Positions 54,886 to 62,684 of a DNA stretch of 64,000 bases are shown one piece after another (the stretch's first letter is position 1; every line of letters starts with the position of its first letter). The stretch comes from Duganella alba (GTDB lineage: Bacteria; Pseudomonadota; Gammaproteobacteria; Burkholderiales; Burkholderiaceae_D). Made by a program: the position numbers and the translations under genes. The notes under the pieces are model-generated. The model made no database searches. It saw nothing but the letters and a program-made list of their open reading frames with translations, and had not been told where the DNA came from. The DNA is taken from assembly GCF_009674495.1 (NCBI RefSeq), contig NZ_WKJN01000005.1, positions 219,138 through 283,137 of the forward strand, read 5' to 3'.

Positions 54886-55719
54886 TCAATCCAGCCAGGC
54901 CGGCAGTTTCGGCAGTTTGGCGTTGTCGGCCGGCTCATGCTGGATGATCAGGCGCGCGCCGGTGGTGCGCAGGATTTGTTCCAGCCGTGCCGACGATTTC
55001 AGCGTGGTGTCGTGATCGAAGTTAAAGGTCGGCACCTGGTTGCGGGCGCGGTTCTCCGTGAAGTGCCACTGGTCGCCGGACAGGATCACCGGGCCGGCGT
55101 GCGGCAGCGTCAATTGCAGCGCCATATGGCCCGGCGTGTGGCCTGGCAGCAGGATCGCCTTCACCGTACCGTCGCCGAAGAAGTCATAGTCGCCGTCGAT
55201 CAGTTTCAGATGGTCGGGGCGGATGCCGAGCAGTTCGGGATCGATGAAGTGCGATTCCGCCGCCTGCTTGTCCGACAAGACCGCGTACTCGCGCTGCTGC
55301 ATGATCAGCGTGGCATGCGGGAAGTCTCTGGTCTGGCCGGTATGGTCGAAGTGCGAATGCGAGATGGCGACGTAGCGGATGTCGTCGCTGGTCAGGCCAA
55401 TGGTGCGCAGCTGGTCGACGATGGTGGTGGACAGCTTCATGTCCAGCGTGCCGTTCTTGACGCCTTGCTGGAAGTTCTTGGCGAAGCCGGTGTCCCACAG
55501 CATCCAGTCGTCGCCGTGCTTGATCACGTAGCAGGAAATGACGATGTCGTAGGTCTGGCCTTGGTATTCGCCGCTGTCGGACATCATCGACAGGTCGCCG
55601 AAATGCATGGTGCCGCAGTCGAGCCGGTACAGGCGCACGTCGGCCGGGGCAGGCGCGGCGTGCGCGACGCCGGACAGGGCCAGCATGCCGGCGATGATCA
55701 GAGCGTAGAGCGTTTTCAT
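54886..55719 (-). CDS. Exported metallo-beta-lactamase-fold hydrolase, lactonase-like
   Basis: 277 residues. Signal peptide (MKTLYALIIAGMLALSGVAH, cleavage near AHAAP). The metal-binding motif HSHFDHTG (HxHxDH) is at about 121-128; further ligands are in LPGHTPGHM and LSGDQWHF. The arrangement matches the AHL-lactonase-like subgroup, which includes quorum-quenching enzymes, though these are usually cytosolic. Start at 55719 follows AAGGAA by 6 bases. A LysR gene is divergent across 145 bases. Substrate is unproven. Confidence 0.87.
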   Translation of the reverse strand: MKTLYALIIAGMLALSGVAHAAPAPADVRLYRLDCGTMHFGDLSMMSDSGEYQGQTYDIVISCYVIKHGDDWMLWDTGFAKNFQQGVKNGTLDMKLSTTIVDQLRTIGLTSDDIRYVAISHSHFDHTGQTRDFPHATLIMQQREYAVLSDKQAAESHFIDPELLGIRPDHLKLIDGDYDFFGDGTVKAILLPGHTPGHMALQLTLPHAGPVILSGDQWHFTENRARNQVPTFNFDHDTTLKSSARLEQILRTTGARLIIQHEPADNAKLPKLPAWLD

Positions 55720-55864
55720 GTGGATTCCTTCCAGAAAGTAATGAAGCCAGTCTAGAAGAACGCAGGCGCCAGATAAATGCCGCGGCGGCCACATGATAAT
55801 TTGGAATTTCTAAACAATCGACTTGGGTATAATCGAGCGTGCCAGAATAATCCGGAAAGCCGAA

Positions 55865-56767
55865 ATGGACCGCCTGCAAGCCATGAAAGTGTTCACCCGC
55901 GTTGCCGAGAGCGGCAGCTTCTCGCGCGCGGCCGATAGCCTGGCGATGCCGCGCGCCTCGGCCACCATCATCATCCAGCAGCTGGAGGCCTACCTGAAGG
56001 TGCGGCTGCTGCACCGGACCACCCGGCGCCTGAGCCTGACGCCGGACGGCGCCGCCTACTACGAGCGCTGCGCGCGCATCCTGGCCGAGATCGAGGAAGC
56101 GGAAGGGGCGTTTGTGGTCGGCGACCAGGGGCCGCGCGGCAGGTTGCGGATCGATATGCCGCTGGCGCTGGGCCGCAGCGTGGTGATGCCGGCCCTGTAT
56201 GACTTCCATGCGCGCTATCCGGACATCGACCTGATGGTGGGCATGGGCGACCGCCCGGTCGACCTGATCCAGGACAGCGTCGATGTGGTGATTCGCATCG
56301 GCGCGCTGGCCGATTCAACGCTGGTGGCGCGGCGGCTGGGCGACCATCACACGGCCACCGTCGCCAGTCCGGACTACCTGGCGCGCCACGGCACGCCGCA
56401 TACGCTGGCCGATCTGGACCAGCATGTCACCATCCATTATTTCTGGCGCACCGGGCGGCCGATGGATTACACCTTCGTGGTGGACGGGCAGACGGTGCCG
56501 GTCAGGATGCGCGGCCGCTTTGCCGTCAATGATGTTGAAACCTTTGTCGACAGCGCGCTGCGCGGCCTCGGTATCGTGCAGGCGCCGCTGTTCCTGGCGC
56601 GGCCGCACCTGGCGTCGGGCGCGCTGGTCGAAGTGCTGCCGCAGTGGAAACCGGCACTGAGTCCGGTTTCCGTGCTGTATCCGCCCAACCGGCATCTGTC
56701 GCCGGCGGTGCGGACCTTCGTCGACTGGATCGCCGCGCTGTTTGAAAACTCGGCGCTGATGCGCTAG
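55865..56767 (+). CDS. LysR-family regulator divergent from the lactonase-like gene
   Basis: 300 residues. Helix-turn-helix 1-60 (MKVFTRVAESGSFSRAADSL, PRASATIIIQQLEAYLKVRL), effector domain about 90-295. The segment DYLARHGTPHTLADL is typical of the AaeR/DmlR-like group. Start ATG 55865 is set by the domain; 14 extra residues in the longer frame are not conserved. Likely regulates the divergent hydrolase gene. Confidence 0.92.
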   Translation: MDRLQAMKVFTRVAESGSFSRAADSLAMPRASATIIIQQLEAYLKVRLLHRTTRRLSLTPDGAAYYERCARILAEIEEAEGAFVVGDQGPRGRLRIDMPLALGRSVVMPALYDFHARYPDIDLMVGMGDRPVDLIQDSVDVVIRIGALADSTLVARRLGDHHTATVASPDYLARHGTPHTLADLDQHVTIHYFWRTGRPMDYTFVVDGQTVPVRMRGRFAVNDVETFVDSALRGLGIVQAPLFLARPHLASGALVEVLPQWKPALSPVSVLYPPNRHLSPAVRTFVDWIAALFENSALMR

Positions 56768-56777
56768 CGTCCGCGGC

Positions 56778-58010
56778 TTAGTGAACCGCGTGCAGCTTGG
56801 TGGCCGGCTGCTCGCCGTCGCGGGCCCAGCGCAGCGTGACCGCCGCCATGGCCAGCGCCAGCACGCCGCCCACCACCATGGCGCTCGACACGCCGAGATG
56901 ATCGACCGCCACGCCGCCGACCAGCGCGCCGCTGGCCAGCGCGATCTGCGCGGTGGCCACGAACACCGCGCCGCCGCTTTCCATCGCATGCGGCGCCGCC
57001 TGGAAGATCCAGGTCTGCACCGACATCGGCATCATGCCGAACGCAATGCCCCACACCACCACCAGCAGCGCCGCGCCGATCAGGCCATGGCCCAGCAGCG
57101 GCAGCGCCAGCGTCGACAGGCCCAGCACCACGCCGGTGGTGATCAAGCCGGCACGCACGCTGCGCGCCAGGATTTTGCCGCCGATGACGTTACCCGCCAG
57201 GCCGGCCGCGCCATATACCAGCAGCAGGGTGCTGACGGTCTTGGCGTTGAGCTGCGTCACCTGCACCAGGAACGGCGTGATGTAGGTGTAGGCGGCGAAC
57301 TGGGCGATGAAGATCAGCAGCGTGATGAAGATGCCCAGGCGCGCCTTCGGCACGCGCAGCAGTTCCGGCAGGTGGCTGAAGGTGATGCTTTGCCTGGCCG
57401 GCAGCGATGGCAGGAGGCGCATCTGTGTCAGCAGCACCAGTACGGCGACGGCGCTGCCGGCGTGGAAGGCGGTGCGCCAGCCGAACAGGTCGCCGATCAA
57501 CGCACCGGCCGGCACGCCGGCCACGGTGCCGATCGAGACGCCGGCGAAGATCATCGACAGCGCGCGCGCTTCCGAACCCGGCGCCATCCGTGCGCTCAGC
57601 GCAGGGCCCAGCGCCCAGAAGCCGCCGACGCCCACGCCCAGCAGCGCGCGGCCGGCCAGCACCAGCGGGAAGGAATGCGAGAAGGCGACGATCAGGTTGG
57701 ATAGCAGCAGGGTGGCGGTCAGGCCCCAGATCACGTAGCGGCGGTCGGCCTTGCCGATGCCGATGGTGACCAGCACGGCGGCAAACGCCGCCACCAGGCC
57801 GGGCACGGTGACCATCATGCCGGCCACGCCTTCGGTCACGCGCAGCTCGGCGGCAATCGCCGGCAGCAGGCCGACCGGCAGGAATTCGGTGGTCACCAGC
57901 GCAAAGGCGCCGATGGCGATCGACAGCACGCCCGGCCACGGCGAGTGGTGGGGCGCCGGCGAGGGCGGTGCGTCTGGCACGGCGGCCTGGGTATTGGTTT
58001 GATTTTGCAT
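56778..58010 (-). CDS. MFS exporter, DHA1/AraJ-NepI-like
   Basis: 410 residues, 12 predicted membrane segments. N-terminal FALVTTEFLPVGLLPAIAAEL (shown in part) is typical of drug/nucleoside/sugar efflux permeases of the DHA1 group, with LGVGVGGFWALGPALSARM near 115. Start at ATG 58010, with AGGA 6 bases upstream; the longer reading into the promoter is rejected. The TetR gene is divergent across 89 bases that hold two related half-sites. Substrate unknown. Confidence 0.9.
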   Translation of the reverse strand: MQNQTNTQAAVPDAPPSPAPHHSPWPGVLSIAIGAFALVTTEFLPVGLLPAIAAELRVTEGVAGMMVTVPGLVAAFAAVLVTIGIGKADRRYVIWGLTATLLLSNLIVAFSHSFPLVLAGRALLGVGVGGFWALGPALSARMAPGSEARALSMIFAGVSIGTVAGVPAGALIGDLFGWRTAFHAGSAVAVLVLLTQMRLLPSLPARQSITFSHLPELLRVPKARLGIFITLLIFIAQFAAYTYITPFLVQVTQLNAKTVSTLLLVYGAAGLAGNVIGGKILARSVRAGLITTGVVLGLSTLALPLLGHGLIGAALLVVVWGIAFGMMPMSVQTWIFQAAPHAMESGGAVFVATAQIALASGALVGGVAVDHLGVSSAMVVGGVLALAMAAVTLRWARDGEQPATKLHAVH

Positions 58011-58038
58011 GGGAGTCCTGAAAGTGCTTGAGTTTTTT

Positions 58039-58099
58039 ACTGGTCGGTTCATAATGTGCGCAGCAACGCACTTTGTCAATGAATTTTTAACCGATCGGT
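58039..58099. promoter_or_regulatory. Candidate TetR operators between the exporter and its regulator
   Basis: ACTGGTCGGTT (58039) and AACCGATCGGT (58089) form a long inverted pair; the right one contains the perfect palindrome ACCGATCGGT directly before the regulator's ATG. Between them lies GTGCG-N6-CGCAC (58056-58071). Confidence 0.58.
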
Positions 58100-58705
58100 A
58101 TGAAACAACCTGCACGCAAGACGGGCCGGCCGCGCACCTTTGATGCAGACACGGCCCTGGACAAGGCCATGAAGGTGTTCTGGGAGAAGGGCTACGAAGG
58201 CAGCTCGCTGCCGGAACTGACCGAGGCCATGGGCATGAACCGCCCCAGCCTGTACGCGGTGTTCGGCAACAAGGAAAACCTGTTCAAGCTGGCGCTGGAG
58301 CGCTACGGCGCCACCCACGATCCGCTGTTCGACGCCGCGCTGCAGGAGCCGACCGCGCGCGGCGTGGTGGAACATTTCTTGCGCGGCAACGCCGACGCCC
58401 AGACCGAGGACGAGAATCCGCACGGCTGCCTGGTCATCAACGGCGCGCTGGCCTGCAGCGACGATGCGCTGCCGATCCGTAATTCGCTGATCGAGCGCCG
58501 GGCCGCCTCGGAAACGCGGTTGCGCGACCGCTTCCTGCGCGCCAAGGACGACGGCGACCTGCCGGCGACCTTCTGCGCCAGCCAGATGGCGCGCTATGTG
58601 ATGACCATGTCGAACGGCATGGCGGTGCAGGCCGCCGCCGGCGCCACCCGCCAGCAGTTGCAGGAGGTGGTCGACCAGGTGCTGCGCGGCTGGCCGGGCG
58701 CCTGA
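58100..58705 (+). CDS. TetR-family regulator
   Basis: 201 residues. Helix-turn-helix about 14-60 (ALDKAMKVFWEKGYEGSSLP, MGMNRPSLYAVFGNKENLF) and a C-terminal ligand domain of the TetR_C_11/AefR-like type (about 80-195) with Cys at about 109 and 118. The ATG lies immediately after the ACCGATCGGT palindrome, so autoregulation is likely. Divergent from the MFS exporter. Confidence 0.93.
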   Translation: MKQPARKTGRPRTFDADTALDKAMKVFWEKGYEGSSLPELTEAMGMNRPSLYAVFGNKENLFKLALERYGATHDPLFDAALQEPTARGVVEHFLRGNADAQTEDENPHGCLVINGALACSDDALPIRNSLIERRAASETRLRDRFLRAKDDGDLPATFCASQMARYVMTMSNGMAVQAAAGATRQQLQEVVDQVLRGWPGA

Positions 58706-58722
58706 CCCGGCCGCACGCCGTG

Positions 58723-61686
58723 TCAGGCCGGATAGGCCAGCTGTCCCGGCACGTTCAGCTCGACCCAGGTGCCCTGGCCGGGTTTGCTCACCACGATCAG
58801 GCGCGCGCCCAGGTTGCTGGCCCGCTCGCGCATGCCCAGCACGCCCCAGCGTCCCAGCTGCACGCTTGTTTGCAACTGCTGCTCATCGTAGCCCTTGCCG
58901 TCGTCGACGATGCGCAAGGTCACCACATCGGCGGCGTAGCAGATCTCCGCCGACACCTGCGCGGCGTCGGCGTGCTGGAAGGCGTTGCGCAGCGCTTCCT
59001 GGCCGATTTCGCTGAGTTCTTCCTGCACCACGACGCTGAGGTCGCGGCGCTGTCCATCGATGCTGAAGGCAAAGCCGGTGGCCGGATGCAGCACGGCCAG
59101 GTACTCGCCCAGATGCTTGATCTTGCGTTCCGGGTCGCTGCCGCGGCGCAGTTGCTGCACCTGGTCGCGGCCTTCGTTCATGGCCTGGTTGGCGCTGCCC
59201 AGCACCTTCTGCAGCAGGGTGCGCGCCTCGCCGCCTTCGGGCAGGCCGAGGATCACCGCGTGGATCTGCAGCGCCAGGCCCTGCACGCTTTGCAGGAAGG
59301 TGTCGTGCAGCGTGCGGGCGATGCGCTCGCGTTCGGCCAGTCCGGCCTGCATGCGCGTCTGCACCTGGCGCGTGATGCGGCGGGTGGCGATCCGCAGCCG
59401 GTATTTGTGCAGCGCGAACACCAGGCCGGCCAGCGCCGCCGCGCACAGCAGGCGGAACCACCAGGTCTGCGTGACCGACGGCGCGATGTCGAGCGCCAGG
59501 CTGGCGGTCGATTCGCTGACCATGCCGTCTTCGTTGACGGCGCGCACGCGGAAGGTATAGCTGCCCGGCCCGACGTTGGTGTAGTAGGCGGCGCGGCGCG
59601 TGCCGGCGTCCTGCCACTCCTTGTCGACGCCGTCGAGCTGGTACTGGAAGCGCATGCCTTCCGGCTTGCGCAGGCCCGGCGCGGTGTATTCGAACGTGAT
59701 GTTGCGCGAATCGGGCGGCAGGCGCAGGGCGGCGTCGGCCGGGTAGCTGCCGGCCGGCGTGGCCACCCGCAGCAGCTGGACGGTCGGGCGCACCGTGTTG
59801 GTCTGCAGATTGTTCAGGTCCAGCCGCACCAGGCCGCCGGACGCGCGCACCCACAGCCGCTCGTTGCCGACGTTGACCATGGTGGCCAGCCGGTTGTCGA
59901 AGGCGGCCCGGCCCGGATAGCCTTCCTGGGCGTCGATCAGCGCGTACTTGAGCGGCAGCTGCGGCTGGCGCAGCGCCGCATCCCAGTCCTCGCGGCGGAT
60001 GTGGACCAGGCCCTTGGCGCCGTTGAGCCAGCGGTCGCCGTCGGGCAGCAGCGTGATGCCGGTGACATTGCGCAGCGCTTCCACGTCGGGCGGCCCGAGC
60101 AGCTCGAACTGGCGGCCGCGCCGCACGGCGATGCCGTGCTCGCCGGCGACCACCAGCTGCGGTCCGGGGAAGATGCCCGACTCGGCGCCCACCAGGCGGA
60201 TGTCGAATGCCGACAGCTTGCCGTTGTCGAACAGGCTGAGGGCGCCGTCATTGTGGCTCAGCCACAGCTGGCCGGTATCGCCCGGCGCCGACATGGTAAT
60301 CACCGGCGGCAGGTTGAAGGCGCTGCGCGGCAGCCACTTGCCGTCGACCAGCGCCATCAGGCCGGTCTGCATCGACATCATCCACAGCGCCTTGCCGTCG
60401 TCGAGCACGCCGAGCACGCTGAGGTCGGTGGCTTCGCCCTTGGGCATCGGCAGCGCGATGGTGCTGCTGGCGCCGCGGTAGATGCGGGTGATCTCGCGCT
60501 TGCCGGCCAGCAGCAGGGCGCCGTCGCGGTCCTTGCCCAGCACCTGGGCGTAGCGCCCCGGCTGCGGCTGCGGCGGCAGGCCGGGCGTGACTTTCCACAG
60601 CGTGCCGTCGGAATATTCGGCGGCCCACAGCTGGCCCTCGGTGTCGGCGGCAATGCTGAACACGCCGGAGCGGCTGGGAATGTTGGCCGGCGCCAGCTTG
60701 TTCATGCGGAAGCGGTCGATGCCGGCGTGGGTGGCGACCCAGATATTGCCCTCGCGGTCTTCCAGGATGGCGTTGACCGCCACCGAGCTCAGTTGCCAGT
60801 ACTGGTCCAGCCGCTCCGCCGCGTCGCGCGGCAGCTGCACCGGCTGGCCGCCCTGCAGTTGTTCCTTCGGTACGCGGCAGATGCCGATCGGGCATTGCAG
60901 CGTCCACAGGTTGCCGTCGCGGTCGAACTGGCCGGCGCGGCTGCCTTCCACCTGGTTGAACTCGGGCCGGCGCGGCATCTGCTGGCCGGTGGGCGGCATC
61001 GGCACGGCGCGCGCGCCGCGCGGCGACAGCGCCCACAGCTGGCCGTCCGGCGCCTGCACCAGGTTGCCGGGCAGCGCGCCGCCGGGCAGGCGATGGAGCC
61101 GGCCCGCCGCGCGGTCGAGCAGATAGATCTGTTGCGCATTGCTGACCCACACGCGGTCGTACTGGTCGATCAGCATGCTGAGGTCATCGGTGCTCCAGTC
61201 GGCCTCCGACGGGATGGTTTCCCAGCGCCCGCGGCGGTAGCGGTGCAGGCCGGTATCGCTGACGGCCCAGATCGCGCCTTCGCTGTCGATGTCCATCGCA
61301 TACGGCGAGCCGACGCGGTGCATGTCGGGTCGGCCCAGGTCCTCGACCTTGCCATTCGGATGGAGCAGGCTGACGCCGTCGAAGTAATAGCCGATCAGCA
61401 GGTCGCCGTTGGGCAGCGCGCGCAGGAAATTGATCTGGTTGCGGGCCAGCGGATAGCGTTCGAAGCGCACGCCGTCAAAGCGGTACAGGCCGTCCTTGCT
61501 GCCGACCCACAGCCAGCCGTCGCGCGTTTGCGCCATGCTGCGGCTGTTCTGCGGCACGCCGTCCTTGTCGGTCCAGGAGACATGGTTCAAGTCCTTGAAC
61601 GGGATGCGCGCGTCCAGCGCGGAGGCCGGCCGCTGGGCGGCCAGCGCGCACCACAGCAGCGCCGGAAGAAGCAGTCGTGTGCGCAT
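58723..61686 (-). CDS. Large propeller-type sensor histidine kinase (Reg_prop, Y_Y_Y, HisKA_3)
   Basis: 987 residues. Signal peptide (MRTRLLLPALLWCALAAQ). A two-component-propeller region of blade repeats spans about 30-640, with repeated WxGxxxGL-like units (GWLWVGSKDGLYRFDGVRF, GNIWVATHAGIDRF). A Y_Y_Y domain (about 650-720) and one membrane helix (about 735-755) follow. The HisKA_3 domain has His794 in ARTLHDTFLQ, and the ATPase domain spans about 880-980. This architecture senses extracellular ligands, often sugars, and signals to NarL-type regulators; no regulator is in the window. Overlaps the FHA gene by one base (TGATG). Confidence 0.93.
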   Translation of the reverse strand: MRTRLLLPALLWCALAAQRPASALDARIPFKDLNHVSWTDKDGVPQNSRSMAQTRDGWLWVGSKDGLYRFDGVRFERYPLARNQINFLRALPNGDLLIGYYFDGVSLLHPNGKVEDLGRPDMHRVGSPYAMDIDSEGAIWAVSDTGLHRYRRGRWETIPSEADWSTDDLSMLIDQYDRVWVSNAQQIYLLDRAAGRLHRLPGGALPGNLVQAPDGQLWALSPRGARAVPMPPTGQQMPRRPEFNQVEGSRAGQFDRDGNLWTLQCPIGICRVPKEQLQGGQPVQLPRDAAERLDQYWQLSSVAVNAILEDREGNIWVATHAGIDRFRMNKLAPANIPSRSGVFSIAADTEGQLWAAEYSDGTLWKVTPGLPPQPQPGRYAQVLGKDRDGALLLAGKREITRIYRGASSTIALPMPKGEATDLSVLGVLDDGKALWMMSMQTGLMALVDGKWLPRSAFNLPPVITMSAPGDTGQLWLSHNDGALSLFDNGKLSAFDIRLVGAESGIFPGPQLVVAGEHGIAVRRGRQFELLGPPDVEALRNVTGITLLPDGDRWLNGAKGLVHIRREDWDAALRQPQLPLKYALIDAQEGYPGRAAFDNRLATMVNVGNERLWVRASGGLVRLDLNNLQTNTVRPTVQLLRVATPAGSYPADAALRLPPDSRNITFEYTAPGLRKPEGMRFQYQLDGVDKEWQDAGTRRAAYYTNVGPGSYTFRVRAVNEDGMVSESTASLALDIAPSVTQTWWFRLLCAAALAGLVFALHKYRLRIATRRITRQVQTRMQAGLAERERIARTLHDTFLQSVQGLALQIHAVILGLPEGGEARTLLQKVLGSANQAMNEGRDQVQQLRRGSDPERKIKHLGEYLAVLHPATGFAFSIDGQRRDLSVVVQEELSEIGQEALRNAFQHADAAQVSAEICYAADVVTLRIVDDGKGYDEQQLQTSVQLGRWGVLGMRERASNLGARLIVVSKPGQGTWVELNVPGQLAYPA

Positions 61687-62684
61687 CAGTCTCCGCTGCT
61701 GTCGTCTTCCTCGCCGTCATCGCCATCGGCGCCATCCTTGACGGCGTGTGCGCGGGCGGCGTCGGCGCCGGCTTTCAGCTTGGCGGCATTGGCCATGAAC
61801 TGGTCGACGCTGCGGTTGTCGCTGTAGCGCACGTCCGGCGGCAGCAGCACCGACATGTACAGCTCGTCGGCCGCGCGGCCCGTGCCTTGCAGGTTGCTCA
61901 ACACCACCAGGCCGGAGCCGGCCAGCAGCATCACCGTCGCGGCGATCAGGAAGCGGCGCGGGTGGTGCGGCTTGATGGTAATCAGGTGGAAGAAAATCAT
62001 CGCGCAGGCGATGCCCAGCGTCACCAGGTTGCCGTAGCGCGTCAGCGATTCGGCCGACCAGGCATAGGCCAGCACCGCGCTGCCGGCGCGCCACACGCCC
62101 ACCACCGCCAGCGCGCCGCCAAGGATGAACAGGTGGCGTCCCATGCGCGCATGGCTGCCGAACAGGCGGTTGGCCAACGCCCACACGCCGGCCCACAGCA
62201 GGCCGGCGGCCAGGCTGGACGCCAGCACCAGCAGGTAGCGGATCAGCGCGAACGGCTCGACATCGGACAGCCAGGTTTCCAGCAGGCTGAAGACGGCGAT
62301 CAGCACCAGGCCGATGGTGGCCGGCGTCGCGCCTTCCCAGCTGTGCATGGTGGTGTCGGCGATTTCCGGCGCCACCGGGAAGTCGGACGGCCGCACCCGC
62401 AGCCGCGTATGGCCGAGGCGCACGATGGTGTTGCCGTCGAGCGTGATGCTGCTCTGGCGCCGGCCCTTGAACACGGTGCCGTTCTTGCTGCCGAGGTCGC
62501 GCAACACGACCTGGTTGTGCTGGTCGGTCTCGACGATGGCGTGGCTGGCGGCGCTGTGGGCGTCGTCGAGGATGATCTCGTTGTCGTAGCTGCGGCCGAT
62601 GCGGATCGGCAGTTCGCTGACCTTGTGCCGGTGCAGTACATCGCCGTTGCGGGCGAGGATTTCGACGAAGTAGGGCGCCTTCAT
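61686..62684 (-). CDS. FHA-domain membrane protein
   Basis: 332 residues. The N-terminal FHA domain (about 1-100) has the phosphothreonine-binding pattern IGRSYDNEIILDD, SAASHAIV and LRDLGSKNGTVFKG. Five or six membrane helices follow (about 120-270). The extracytoplasmic tail ends in an acidic stretch (DGDDGEEDDSSGD). It reads a Ser/Thr-phosphorylated partner at the membrane. It lies between a trypsin-like protease gene (4-base overlap) and the propeller kinase, so the three form one operon. Confidence 0.9.
   Translation of the reverse strand: MKAPYFVEILARNGDVLHRHKVSELPIRIGRSYDNEIILDDAHSAASHAIVETDQHNQVVLRDLGSKNGTVFKGRRQSSITLDGNTIVRLGHTRLRVRPSDFPVAPEIADTTMHSWEGATPATIGLVLIAVFSLLETWLSDVEPFALIRYLLVLASSLAAGLLWAGVWALANRLFGSHARMGRHLFILGGALAVVGVWRAGSAVLAYAWSAESLTRYGNLVTLGIACAMIFFHLITIKPHHPRRFLIAATVMLLAGSGLVVLSNLQGTGRAADELYMSVLLPPDVRYSDNRSVDQFMANAAKLKAGADAARAHAVKDGADGDDGEEDDSSGD

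Noticed and set aside
58720..61827. Plus-strand open frame of over 1000 codons opposite the propeller kinase
   Set aside because: Compositionally biased antisense reading of a clear kinase gene; no domain, no ribosome site.
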